DNA from: Melieria omissa
Taxonomy: Eukaryota > Arthropoda > Insecta > Diptera > Ulidiidae
DNA: 64,000 nucleotides
NCBI GenBank assembly: GCA_963971225.1
Contig: OZ020267.1
Coordinates: 4,898,001-4,962,000 of the forward strand
Reading direction: 5' to 3'
In this document: piece after piece, positions 46,185-57,240 of the stretch
How positions within the stretch are numbered: the first letter of the stretch is position 1
Layout: each line of letters begins with the position of its first letter
Notes under the pieces: model-generated
Seen by the model: only the letters and a program-made list of their open reading frames with translations
What the model was told of the DNA's origin: nothing
The model's database searches: none
Position numbers and translations under genes: made by a program

Positions 46185-47690
46185 GTTAAAAAAATTTGTG
46201 AATTTGTGCATAAACTGTATGAACATATTCATAGTTTCTGAACCAGTGAACGCGTTCATAAAAAGTTTATGAATGCATTCATAAACCTTCGGGTGACCCG
46301 AACGCTCATGAATGCGTTCATAAACCCTATGAACGCATTCATAAGCCTTGTTCATAAGCCCAAACGTTTATGAACCAAATTCATAAAATATAGGGGAAAG
46401 TGGGGTAATGACGGCATAGTTTTCATTTAGCATCAAAACATATCCAAAACTTGATATTTTTGATCAAATCAGAGTTAAGAGCACAACTAGAACACATATG
46501 CTAATAAAGTGTATCGGCAGATTTAAAAAATTCTGATTTTAACTATAAAAAATTAGAATCTATAAAAAAAGTTGGGTTTTGTCATTTAGAAAAATGGTGG
46601 GGTAATGACGGCCACTCAAAAAAACCGATTAGAAATCGCACAAATATCAACACAAATCGCTGTGAATGCTGAATAAAGGCTCCGTGAAGAAAAACAAATG
46701 GAAATTTGACATTTTTGTAATTGTAACTTTATTGATAGCTCACAAAAAGCGGAAGAGAAACGAAATTGAAACATATTGAAAAAAATGCCTCAAACTTACA
46801 ATACAACGACTGGGACTTGTGAGAATGTATAGTGCAGAATAGCTATACCGTCTAGAACGACTGGACAAGCAGTGGATCTCTTTAAATGGCATAAAAGGCC
46901 TCAATGATGAACAAATATCATCATGCGGATTCCAAAAATACTTCTTAATGACATGGCCGTCGTTACCCCACCTCTAGTGGCCGTCATTCCCCCACTGACC
47001 TCATTTTGCGCAAGCATGCAGTACAAATAAACTATGCAAGACACATGACAAATTTTACTTGATTTAGAAAGCTAATATCAATAGCAACATTTTAACATAT
47101 TTACCTTGATTGTGTAGCTGAAAGTTTTGACGAAATAATCGATATTTTGAACACCTTATAAAACTTTCGAGTAGTTACGTATCGGCGCTGGTCTGGAACT
47201 ACAAGTTATAATAAATCCACACACTTCAGCTTCTACTTAAAAACAAGCTTACGGAACAAGCTTTCTGTTACAGTAAACGGTTTAGACCTACGTCAACTTT
47301 AAGTACCAAAAATGGTGATGGCCGTCATTACCCCATGGCCGTCATTACCCCACTTTCCCCTATGAATTTTTTCATAAGAAAAATTCCTGAAATTCAAAAT
47401 CCCTAAAAATTGAAAACGTTAATGAACGAAGTTTCACAATTTTTATGAACGCGTTCATAAACATGTATGAACCGTTTCATAAATTTTATGAAAAAAATCA
47501 AAAAAATTATGAATTTTTCATAAAAAGTTCAAAATAAAGATAGCTTGACGGCTCGGCTCGTACCCGAACAAAAAATTTGAGATTCGGCTTTTATGAAGCG
47601 GTTTGTGAACGAAGTTTCACAATTTTTATGAACACGTTGATAAACATGTATGAACCGTTTCATAAATTTTATGAAATTTTATGAGAACAC
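46185..47690. mobile_element. Outer element built of TTTATGAACGCGTTCATAAA palindromes
   Basis: GTTCATAAA and TTTATGAAC motifs, often as near-perfect palindromes, recur at least a dozen times at 46.2-46.39 and 47.36-47.69 kb. AACGAAGTTTCACAATTTTT with the following about 50 bp is duplicated at 47426 and 47607. A separate 968-bp element (46393-47360) is inserted in it. The outer boundaries are not defined and no coding sequence is seen. Confidence 0.6.
46393..47360. mobile_element. TA-flanked element with reiterated GGGGTAATGACGGC motif, 968 bp
   Basis: Perfect inverted ends GGGGAAAGTGGGGTAATGAC / GTCATTACCCCACTTTCCCC, each flanked by TA, as expected of Tc1/mariner-type insertion. The terminal motif GTGGGGTAATGACGGCC recurs inside: near 46596 forward, and near 46952, 46977 and 47320 inverted, six copies in all counting the ends. 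No transposase. It interrupts the TTCATAAA-rich element. Confidence 0.85.
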
Positions 47691-48026
47691 CACATATCTT
47701 CTTAAGGAAACGAAACACTTTCTGAAGAAACTGGAAGAAAACTAACATGGAAGTAGAATTTAGAACTAGAAAGTGTGTAGAATTTATAAGTTTTTCCAAT
47801 TCCTGATTGAAACCTTATCGACTAACCTACCATCAATAGCTCCCAATCGTGGTCAGTGTCACATTAGTGCCTGAATTTTTTGATACAACAACAATGATCC
47901 AATCAAACGTTAAAAGTATAATCCAAGAACTTTAGCGTTAAACATATCAAATTTTTGTGTAGACTTTTTAAACAATATTTATCGGCATTTTGTCGATTCT
48001 GAACTTTAAGATCCAAGTGTGAAAAC

Positions 48027-49332
48027 ATAGGCTGCCTTTTATATTTTTTCAATAGGGATGGTTTGAAGTTTTGAAAAGTTTTGATGAAGTTTTCGAAAAA
48101 TCTGAGATTGCCATTGAAAAGTTTGTCATTTTTTAGCATAAACGTGCTTAGAACATTTTGATGTTCAAGCGCTATTTGTGTTGTTTACACTGACTTGAAA
48201 AATTCATCTCGGTCAAAAAATGAATGCAACTTGTGAACATTTTCGAGCAATAATTTGTTACGATTTCCGAGGTGAATTATCTCAACAACAGTGCTTCGAT
48301 CGCCTTCATTTGGCATTTGGTGATGAAGCACCAACCCTCAAGACAATTTATAACTGGGTTAACAAATTCAAGCGTGGTCGCTGCAGGATGAATTTCGTGA
48401 AAGTCGTCCGAAATCGGTCATTGTGCCAGAAACCATCAATGCTGTGCGTGAACTGATAATGAAAGATCGTCATGTGACATACCGTAAGATAGAGGTATCC
48501 TTGGGTATTAGTTCCACGATCGTGCATTCGATATTGCATGAACATTTAGCTGTCAGAAAGATTTGTTCTTCTTGGATCTCGCATAATATGGCAATCGCTC
48601 AAAAAAAGGCTCGTGTCGATTGGTGCAAAGAAATGATGGAAAAATTCGATCGCAGTACTTCGAAAGACGTTTATAAGATCGTGACAAGTGACGAATCATG
48701 GATATATGCATATGAGCGCGAAAAAAAACAGCAATCGACCATGTGGGTCTTCCAAGACGAGCCAAATCCTACAAAAGTTGTTCGGGCACGCAGCACATCG
48801 AAGCAAATGATTGCCTGTTTCTTCGACAAAACTGGTCATGTGGCTACTGTGTGTCATTAGAGCATCGGAGAACGTTCAATTCTGAGTGGTGCACAACAAT
48901 TTGTTTGACAGAAGTGTTCAATGAAATACGGAAAAACAACCGCCGACGCTGAATCATTCTTCACCAGGACAATGCGCGTTCTCACACATCGGCTCAAACA
49001 AACGCCTATTTGATCGACCAAAGCATCGATTTAATAAGTCATCCGCCATACAGCTCTGTCTTAGCACCCAATGACTTCTTTTTATTCCCGCACATAAAAA
49101 ATTGCGTGGTTAACGATTTTCATCGCCCGAAGATGCTGCTGAAGCATACAAAAACCATGTTTTACAGGTGTCTCAATTGGAGTGAAAAAAGTGCTTCGAC
49201 AATTGGTTTGAGTGCATTCAAAAGTGTATAAACCTTCAAGGAGAATACCTTGAAAAGCAATACAACAATTTTTGATGATAACAAAATGTGTTTTCATCCT
49301 TTTCGGAAAAATTATAAAAGGCAACCCTCGTA
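48027..49332 (+). mobile_element. mariner element, about 1.3 kb, both ends present
   Basis: The right terminus reads, inverted, TACGAGGGTTGCCTTTTATA, a typical mariner end, next to TA. The left terminus near 48027 is a decayed copy (GGCTGCCTTTTATATTTTTTC). The length between them equals a complete mariner. The transposase inside is broken. Confidence 0.8.
48220..49231 (+). pseudogene. mariner transposase, frameshifted
   Basis: Begins MNATCEHFRAIICYDFRGEL and a DNA-binding helix-turn-helix region, breaks frame near 48375-48400, resumes VPETINAVRELIMKDRHVTY through VTSDESWIYAY, WVFQDEPNPTKVVR and KTGHVATV, breaks again near 48850, then LEHRRTFNSEWCTTICL, and near 48950 LHQDNARSHTSAQ and LAPNDFFLFPHIKN. 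The first D is in SDESWIYAY; 34 residues separate the D of QDNA from the D of PNDF, the D34D signature of mariner. At least three frame breaks or stops make it inactive. Confidence 0.9.
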
Positions 49333-49920
49333 GTATAATAGCAATTAAAAAAAAAAATAGTAAATTCTTCTTAAATCTTGAAGAAACAATTCTAATAATA
49401 TCAGACAAAAAATTTGGTCAACTTCATCGTTCAATCATTTGTGGTAAATTTAAACTTAGTTTTCCTTAAAAAAAAATAGATTTATGCCTTGAAACGAATC
49501 TTTACTTTCGTACTTTACTAATAAGTATTTAGTTTCACTAACAATTATCGCCCAATTAGTAAGTGTTATGTAAATATTATACAAACAATTAAAAATAAAA
49601 CAATTTCATTAAATTTCAATAAATTATTTTCATTCATTTCTCAACACTTGAGTCAACAATCATCAGAAATCAGATTTATATTTAAATATTTCTCAACAAA
49701 CCATTACTCATTTATTTGAGTGACTTTATTTTCCCATTTTCACTGAACAATTATACATCTTTTATAGACCAAAATATATCATATTATATAAATAGTCTTT
49801 TAAAAATTACTTTCTCGTCATCGGGATATATGTTCACCTCTTGCAAACAATTCCTTTCAAAAATAAAAGTTTTAAAAGATAATCTTTAAATCCTCAAATC
49901 ATCATCAAATTAATGACACA
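49333..49920. other. AT-rich stretch, nothing recognised
   Basis: No supportable feature. Confidence 0.4.
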
Positions 49921-50566
49921 ATTAAAACCAAACATAAAGAATGCCAAGTTGCACGATGCCACCATCAACGAAATTCTTTACTATAGAAGCTGCCCACTCA
50001 CCTTCGGTGTTAGGAGAGTACAACCAGCCACGTACGCTCCACCGAAGTAATCATCGTCACTATGGACCTTTGCAGTTCGAGAGCAAAGGCGAACTTGCCG
50101 AACACGGAAAAGGCAGAACGACACAGAAAATGCACACAACTTGATGGAATTCAATCAATTCAAAAACATTTGCCACACCTCATTGGGCTTCGAACTGAAT
50201 TTTACGTCTATAACTTGCAAATCTCTTTGCTCAAATTCAAACTTGCAATTTGCCTCAATTGTTTGCAAAAATTATTGGCAACATTTGGCGTCAAAAATAT
50301 AATTGCTGCGCCGTTTCTTCTTCTTCTTCTTATTTAGCGTCGCTAATTCTCCACCACATCGATATTGGCGTTCAAGTGATTAAAATTTGCGCGCCACACA
50401 AAGTAACAAACACCGAAATCCGTCAGAGGCAAACGGCAAAAATAAGTAAATAAAATTTCGCGCACACCAAATCAAACAATCAAAGAATCAAAGACGAAGC
50501 GAAAAATCCAACATTCGCGGAATATAACATATAATCGAAAATGGCCAGCTGAAAAATCGATTGCGG

Positions 50567-50600
50567 CCGTGGCGTGGCGTGGCGTGGCGTAGCGTAGCGT
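50567..50600. repeat. Pentanucleotide repeat (GGCGT)n
   Basis: About seven GTGGC/GGCGT units, the last few changed to AGCGT. Confidence 0.85.
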
Positions 50601-51087
50601 ATGGAGCGTACAGAGCGCACCGCGAATCACAAAAGCAGAACAACACGGACCGTGGCGAAGGAAAGCGCGCACACGAAATTCACATTTGCGACGCGCATGC
50701 GATAACGACTCGAAAATTGTTAAATTGCTACTAACAAAAAATTAAATTCAATATTTTGCTTTAGACAAAAAGCAAAGCGCAAACGCTCAACTGAGCAATG
50801 AGCGCACCGCAAGGCATATCGCTCCGTGCCAGTCCGCCGCCCCCAGCCCCACGTCGCCGCGGCACGATCGCACACCGGCCTGGCTGGCTCTATTGCCGTG
50901 GCTGACTTTGTAGCTGTCGCTCTGCCGGTGTCAGTGCCAGTGGCAGCACCGCTTACGGTGGAGTACTCAGCCGGAGTGGCAGTGGCGCAGTTGCTGGACA
51001 GCGCGGAGCCACGAGCGGGCAAGTGGTGGCCAGCTGTGCGAGCTGGCAAGCTGTCAATTGAGCGAGCGGCGAAGAGCTGGTCGTCAG

Positions 51088-51114
51088 GTCGTCGTCGTCG
51101 TCGTCGTCGTCGTC
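51088..51114. repeat. Trinucleotide repeat (GTC)n
   Basis: Nine uninterrupted GTC units within the GC-rich island. Confidence 0.9.
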
Positions 51115-51650
51115 GCGAGCCGCGGCCGCAACTCGTATGCGCGCTAAAAAAGCTCAAGCCAGACGGCCCGCGAGCCAGTCAGTCAGCCAGCCAACGACGT
51201 AGGAACTGCTTGAGCGATACCAGCAAAAAATACAGACACCATTTTTTTGTTGCCTCCACCAGCGATCTATGCAGTGCCGCGTCGCGAATGTGTTTTACTT
51301 AGTTTTCTTAGTGTGCGGTCATTCGAAAATAGCAAAACCACACCGTGCCGCACCGCACCGCGCCGCATCGCACGCAGCACAAACGTTGGCGACGGTGTCG
51401 ATGTGTCTCTCGGGCAGCGCTGCACATGGCCAAACTCATATTTTGTGCCCTTTGCAGCGAAAGAGGCGAAACCGCTGTTATTAATGCAGGTTTGTCTGTT
51501 GCAAAAACTCTGCAATTAAGGCCACACAGCACTTGCAGCGATGCATTGCACCTCACGAGCACTGCTGACAGTCACTCAAAAGCCAAGGCGAAGGCACAAT
51601 TCGAAAGTAAGGTTCACCATTCCATGCGCTAAAGTATTTACATATTTAAA

Positions 51651-52115
51651 TGGAATGAATGCATTTATGAAAGTAACTTTTCAATAGCATCAACGCGATG
51701 CGAGATGCGCCAGCACTGCTCGTAGCTGCAGTTGCCATTCATTTCATTCAGCAATTTTTGAACGGCCATCACAATATAATGTGGATATTTACGAAAAGTT
51801 AATTTCTACTGCAGTGATAGTAGAGGCTATTATCTGTCCAGACCTTAATTATTGGAGGACAGACAAGGCTTCAATTTAAAGAAATTTAAAGAATGGTATT
51901 GACAGAAGAGCTAAAGTCAACTGGAAAACTTTTCGCCTCTAGTTAAGATCTATGCTATGTAAATTTTATTGAGATAAACCAATTTGAAATTATTCGATCT
52001 ACTTAGGGGCCACAATCTTGGGGCGATACATGCACCTAGAATGAGAACTTATAGCATCAGATGTGACACAAGAGAAACTCTGGAACATCTTCTCTGTTCT
52101 GGTATTGCACTTTTT
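51651..52115. other. AT-rich stretch, nothing recognised
   Basis: No supportable feature. Confidence 0.35.
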
Positions 52116-54100
52116 TTAACCCTTATGTATGTGATGGGGTACCCGGGTACCCAAATCACTTTTATATCGAAATTTTATATACTTGCGGATAACCTAGAAA
52201 GATGAATCTTCATGAAAACTCCCAAAATGGTATTCTGTCTTTATTTTCGAGGGTTTAGTTCCATTAATTTTATTTTGGAGGTTGTGGCACAACATTTTAC
52301 TTTTTATACCCTTACCCGTGTGCTGGGGCACCCAGGTACCCCAATACATTTTATATGGAGTTTTATGGATTACATAGATTTTTCCTGTAAGTACAACTTT
52401 CTAAGTTAATAATTTGTAAAAAAACAATTTTTATCAACGGAAAACAATAACTCAATCGATTTTGAGGAAACGAAAAGTTTATTTTGGTTATATAAACTCC
52501 AAGATATTTTATATTTGCAAACCAGATCCAAAACAACTATCTCGCCTACATTTATCGACATTCGCCTTCAGCGGGTTTTCCCGGGTACAGTTGACCTTGA
52601 AGGTGATAAGAATTTCTTTCGTTACAAGCCCAAAAAATTGTCAGAGGCTTCTATTGCTGCGTTGTCAACTGATGGAATATGTTCATTTTCACTTTCGGGA
52701 ATGGAAAATTCTTCATCACGTTTTCTTTCGCACAGTATTTTTTTGGAATTTCAGGTGGAATAAATCTTTCAAAACAAGCTCTTGCTGAATAAGAACTCAT
52801 TTCCGAATTTGTTTGAATCTTTCACGATGCAAATAAAACGAATTACTAACGACTAATTAATTTGTTACAAAGTTTATAGCAGCGTATGAATTTTTATGAA
52901 AAGGGGATCCGAAATTGCAGAAAAATTCATTACTGGAAATTAAAAAACCAGTTTGCAAGTCATTTTTTTGTAAGAAAAGAAATTTCAAAATGTAAGGGAG
53001 AGGGCTGGGTTGTGAACCAGGCTGGGGTGTGAACCATTGCCGTTTTTTCTTTCCCTAATTGACATATCGCCAATCCTTCAACTGTCAATTTTGTCTTATG
53101 ATATGACTCTGCTCTGTGGTTACACCGAAGTACAAACACGTATTGCTTGTGGCAGCAATCGAGTTTGAAAGACATCGTGTTTGAAAATCGACTGCGAAAA
53201 CTTGTTGGCTTTTTTTTAAAGATCTATCTTAGTGACTGAGCTTATTGCAAAAAGGTCAGTGTAATACATGTTTATTTAGTGTTTTGATTCTATTTTACGA
53301 TGCAATATTTGTTTATGTCGAATTATGATTGGAAGTGTCGTTTATTTTAAAGTTTCCAAAATGGCATCGTGGTTGGGCTGTGAACCACTGAGGTGGCTGG
53401 GTTATGAACCACCTGTTTTTCGTACTACATTTGTTCTAACACTGTCAAATATGGACGGATATATTAAAATAAAGTCATTTTATATAATTTAACTCGATTT
53501 CGTTGTGTTCACTTGAAGTGAGCCAATACGAGAACACGTTCGTATTTCACATGCAAACATTCCGACACAGATTAGGATGAAAATTTAAAAAATTGAGCAG
53601 TTTCATTCATTGCGATTTTTTGGCCTAAGAGGCGTCATTATAACTTTTTTTCACCTCTTGAGGCTTCCTGATTAAATAAATTCTCAATGTACTTAAAAAT
53701 TATGGGTGTTTTCTTCGTATTTTCTGACTTTAATAGGGATTTTCCAGATGGTTCACAACCCAGCCACTTTTTTGAAAAAGCGAAAAATCACGTTCTTAGA
53801 AAATTGGACGTAGAGAGTTAAATTTCAATCAAAACGGTAATCTGTCTTCATAACAAAGTTGCGTTATATATTCACCTTTCCAACGGTATCTTCGATTTTT
53901 CGATATCTTTATTCTGAGAAAAGTTAGAGCCGAAAAACAAAACCCGGTTCACACCCCAGCCCTCTCCCTTACTTTTATATTACTGAGAGCTTTAAAACTA
54001 AGCAAAAACAGTAAAATTTCTTAAAGTGCGAACAAAAAGTGAGACATTTTCATAAAATTTGTACTGGGGTACCCGGGTACCCCATCACACGGGTAAGGGT
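52116..54100. mobile_element. Element(s) bounded by TACCCGGGTACCC palindromes
   Basis: ACCCTTACCCGTGTGCTGGG (52308) with the following GCACCCAGGTACCCCA is inverted relative to 54065-54100 (TGGGGTACCCGGGTACCCCA then TCACACGGGTAAGGGT), about 36 bp with three mismatches. A further direct copy (TTAACCCTTATG, then GATGGGGTACCCGGGTACCC) begins at 52116, with similar sequence after it. The 1.8-kb body contains another element (52995-53969). Open frames at 52.46-52.79 kb are not recognised; superfamily undetermined. Confidence 0.6.
52995..53969. mobile_element. TA-flanked element with reiterated GGCTGGGTTGTGAACCA motif, 975 bp
   Basis: Ends AGGGAGAGGGCTGGGTTGTG and CACCCCAGCCCTCTCCCT are inverted with one mismatch and flanked by TA. 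The motif GGCTGGGTTGTGAACCA or a close variant occurs near 53003, 53020, 53372, 53395, 53751 (inverted) and 53945 (inverted). Same length, target and layout as the element at 46393-47360, but a different motif. No transposase. Confidence 0.85.
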
Positions 54101-54194
54101 GTTTTTTTCAGCACACACACTACTATAGAGTTAAATGTTTCTAATTGGAATCTAAAATAAATTTAAAGCCCCCCCTTTAATTCGTATTTTTCTT

Positions 54195-54292
54195 ATTTTA
54201 ACCTCGTTTAATCGAAATCTCGTTAAATCGAAAACCCCTATAATTCGCAAATTTCTGGTCCCCTGTGATTATGAGTTATCGAGATTCTACTG
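54195..54292 (-). mobile_element. Solo pogo-like terminus
   Basis: Read on the minus strand it begins CAGTAGAATCTCGATAACTC next to TA, continues CCAGAAATTTGCGAATTATA, GGGGTTTTCGATTTAACGAG and ATTTCGATTAAACGAGG. Such CAGT... termini with TCGAT/AACGAG reiterations are common in pogo/Tigger-type non-autonomous elements. No second end found. Confidence 0.5.
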
Positions 54293-54610
54293 TATATTGA
54301 ACAATATTTATTGATCTATACATTCATCATTTATCTATATTTACATATGTATGCTAAATTTATGTGGAACTTTGACTAACAGCATATTATGTTAGAGTCG
54401 TATGTTCAAGTAGTTAGGTTAGATCGAAATGGCTGGATAGATCCTATCCTTTACATAGCCCAAGAAGTAGGCCCGTTGGGATACCATATTCAGTTTTCCT
54501 TAAGATTATGTTACTTCGTCAAACCATTTAGACGATGGTATGAACCAAAGCAGGTCTTTAACATTTATTTATAAAATCTCTCCGAGGTTCCTTAGAAATG
54601 TATGCAGAAG

Positions 54611-54755
54611 TTTAGGTTAGGTTGACGTGGCTGCCTCTATAAGAGACACACTCTGAGGCGATTCTTTTAATTCTCATCTGCTTCATGTGGATAACGATAG
54701 AAGTAGATGAGCATTTTTACCAGCCCCAGCCAGTAATCGAACCTTTGATATGAAA
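54611..54755 (-). mobile_element. tRNA-derived SINE, copy 3 (deleted form)
   Basis: Minus strand: GGTTCGATTAC (B box with one change), CTCATCTACTTCTATCGTTA, CCACATGAAG, then GAGTGTGTCTCTTATAGAGG and CAACCTAACCT. It is colinear with copy 1 at 22552-22949 but lacks the middle, including the CGCCGTTCGG block, and the A box. Confidence 0.8.
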
Positions 54756-55400
54756 AATAAAAAAAAAATTAACTAACTATTGATCTATAAACTTGTGGAA
54801 ATGCCACCACAACATGTTTTTTCGAATTTTCTTCAGTGCATTTTACAACGTTTTAAGATCTATTCCTGATCGTCGGTGGATGAACTATGATTAATCAACC
54901 AAGTCCTGCATGAAGTGTTCAAGGGCATAGCGGATCCAGTAAGCTGACAATGTCAACGAATCAAGTTTTCCATGTGGTGCTCAGAGGATTTCATTTTGGT
55001 GGGTTTTGCATAAAACTTTTCAGCTGAATACCATTCAAAACCATATTGTCTACCAGCATTTTTTGTGTTTGGGGGGGAAGGTTAAACACCCAAAACCCTC
55101 TCTATGTACGCCTATGGGTGTCAGAGTCGATAAAGACGTCAACAGTCGACTTTGCCTCCAAAAGAAAATTCTGACAAGCTGCAGCAGCATTTAAAGTGGC
55201 CTTTTGGAGAAAGGAACGCCAAAAAAGGCTGAAATAAAAGGAGATCTAATGAATCAAGCAATGTCACAACATAGACAAGTTCAAAGCGGCCATAACTGGA
55301 CACAAATTACAACTATATACGAAATGTATTATATTTGTATATATCTCGAAAACAAAAGCCAGTACACTCAACACGGCATATAACCAAATTTATTCTTCAT
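54756..55400. other. Stretch with one possible transposon terminus
   Basis: GGGGGGGAAGGTTAAACACC, then AAAACCCTCTCTATGTACGC near 55068-55110, resembles one end of an old hAT-type element, with no partner found. Otherwise nothing recognised. Confidence 0.35.
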
Positions 55401-57240
55401 CCACTCCAAGTTCCTCATTTTATTCGACCAAAAGCTTTCTTCACTGCGCATTTGGCATAAATGGATTTCGAAATGGCCATTTCCGCTTTTGCGCGCACAA
55501 CTGTGAAAAAGGGTTCAAGTCGCCATTTTTCAATGGAAAGCAAAAACCGAAAATAACCGCAAAACTGGATTTTGTAAAACGAACTGCGGCAACTTTAACT
55601 TCAATGCGAATGCAAAAAATATCACTAGTAGTGCGGAAGCGAAAAAAATTTAATTAGCTGAAACTAAAACACACAAAAAAACTTCGGCAGTAATTAACAA
55701 TTTTTAAGTAACTGCAAAAAAATCCAAATCTAACAACAACAACCACAACGGCAACTAGTTAGTTAAGTTGGCCTAACACTTTGGCAGCGGCAAAATGGCA
55801 AAACAGCCAAACGAGCCAACGCACATTGAACACAGCACTCAGCGAACGTATTCGGTGCGCGGCCACAAGGCGGAGACGCGAAAAAACGCGCAATTTACTA
55901 CAATCGCTGCCTCCGATTCGGCCCTGTACGAAAACAGTTCGTGCGCTCATTCCGTGGAACCATTTCCAGCCGCCAGCTCCATTTTCACGAGTGCTTTGAG
56001 TAATTGCCTCGCCGCGGCCGCAAACTAGTCGAGCCGGAGTAACCAGCTGGCGCTGGAGGCGCAGCCGGCGCCGCAGGAGGCGGACGCGTACCTACACATC
56101 GCTGAGTTATAGTTAGTTCGGCTCAGTGTGGAGCGGCATGAATTATTGAAATCAGGCTTCATATTCAAACCAAACAACAACAAAAAAAAAACAGTATAAC
56201 AATGCACACACTTGTCGGACGGCCAGCGCTGAGATTACAATTACAACAACAACAGGCAACCATACTCAAGCGGTGCCTGAAGCACTCGCACGACTCGAAG
56301 AGATTGCAATCTGGCGCACTAAAAAATATTCAGTAAAAACAACAAAACCAACAACAACGCATTGTGTGTGGCAGCGTCGCACCGGTTACAGGAGAACCTG
56401 CTCGCCACCGCAGCGACGACACAATGCCGACGTCGGCACAACGGATGGCGACGCCGATGAAGATGGCGATGGCGATGGCGGCAGCGAATTGCGGCGCATC
56501 ATAAAACGCTTTAAATAGTGGCAAAACCACTGACAATTATTTTTATGCGTTCATGTTGGCCGCACGGTCACACCGCCGCGCCGCGTCGCGCCGCACCGCC
56601 GCGCATTCCACATGCGCGCTTGGACTTTTAGTTGCGGTTTAATTACACAGTTGCAAGCATTTTTTTACGATTGCAAAATTTTTCTAATTAAACGTAAGGT
56701 CTTTTTTTTCAACAACTAAGCGTTGAGTTTTTGTTTTTGTTGCTTCTGATTGCTGCGCTAAACAAACTTGACTTGGCTGGAAAAATATCTAAAGCTGAAA
56801 ACAAAGTGGGGGGAAGGGCACAAAAACCTGACGCTTAGACAGTCGAAAAACAAAACCATTCGCCACCAGCCAAATTCACGCAACTCAACGCAACAACAAC
56901 AACAACGCTAAGACTCACTTCACAACAAGCTCAACCAGCAGAGCAGCGCTGGTGGCGGCCGCTGACCAAGAACGCAAAATCGAACTGGTGCTCGAGCAGC
57001 ATTAATGCCTCTTGTATCTTAATCTGCGCTGCTCTCGTTCGAGCACGCTCCCTGAGCCAACTAACGGATTATACTCGAGATTACAGCCATGAAGGCCGCA
57101 TGCCACCAATAAAATTCGATTGCATCAATAATTACACAAACAAATATGTTAGTACGTATGTACGCAGGCAGTTTTGGTAAAGCCAAAGAATGCTATCGAG
57201 CAAATCTCAAACGAGCCCATCCAATAAGGAATACAAATTA
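55401..57240. other. GC-richer transposon-free island
   Basis: GC-rich at 55.76-56.12 and 56.37-56.62 kb, with GCCGCGCCGCG-type reiterations near 56570-56605 and CAA runs near 56.17, 56.35 and 56.9 kb. No recognised gene; see the small open frame at 55795. Candidate upstream promoter or regulatory DNA by context. Confidence 0.3.
55795..56028 (+). CDS. Candidate small ORF, 77 codons, unrecognised
   Basis: ATG in an excellent fly context (GGCAAAATGG) starts a 77-codon frame with balanced, protein-like composition: MAKQPNEPTHIEHSTQRTYS, a basic middle, and a C-terminal FPAASSIFTSALSNCLAAAA. No family is recognised, and GC-rich DNA gives chance open frames. It would run opposite to Abd-B. Confidence 0.2.
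   Translation: MAKQPNEPTHIEHSTQRTYSVRGHKAETRKNAQFTTIAASDSALYENSSCAHSVEPFPAASSIFTSALSNCLAAAAN

Larger units (their letters stand above)
49921..51650. other. Strong GC/CpG-rich island, candidate promoter region
   Basis: 50.5-51.6 kb is among the most GC- and CpG-rich DNA in the window. It carries a (GGCGT)n run at 50567-50600, a (GTC)n run at 51088-51114 and GCCGCACC-type reiterations near 51343-51370. Long open frames occur on both strands but none has a good ATG and family resemblance; they follow from GC content. Its position suits a distal Abd-B promoter, which is inference. Confidence 0.35.

Noticed and set aside
46098..46355. Minus-strand 85-codon ORF with repeating YECIH/MNAF
   Set aside because: It is a translation of the TTCATAAA palindromic repeat, not a gene.
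50720..51302. Overlapping 145- and 158-codon ORFs on both strands
   Set aside because: Open because the island is GC-rich; neither begins with ATG and the Arg runs come from the (GTC)n repeat.
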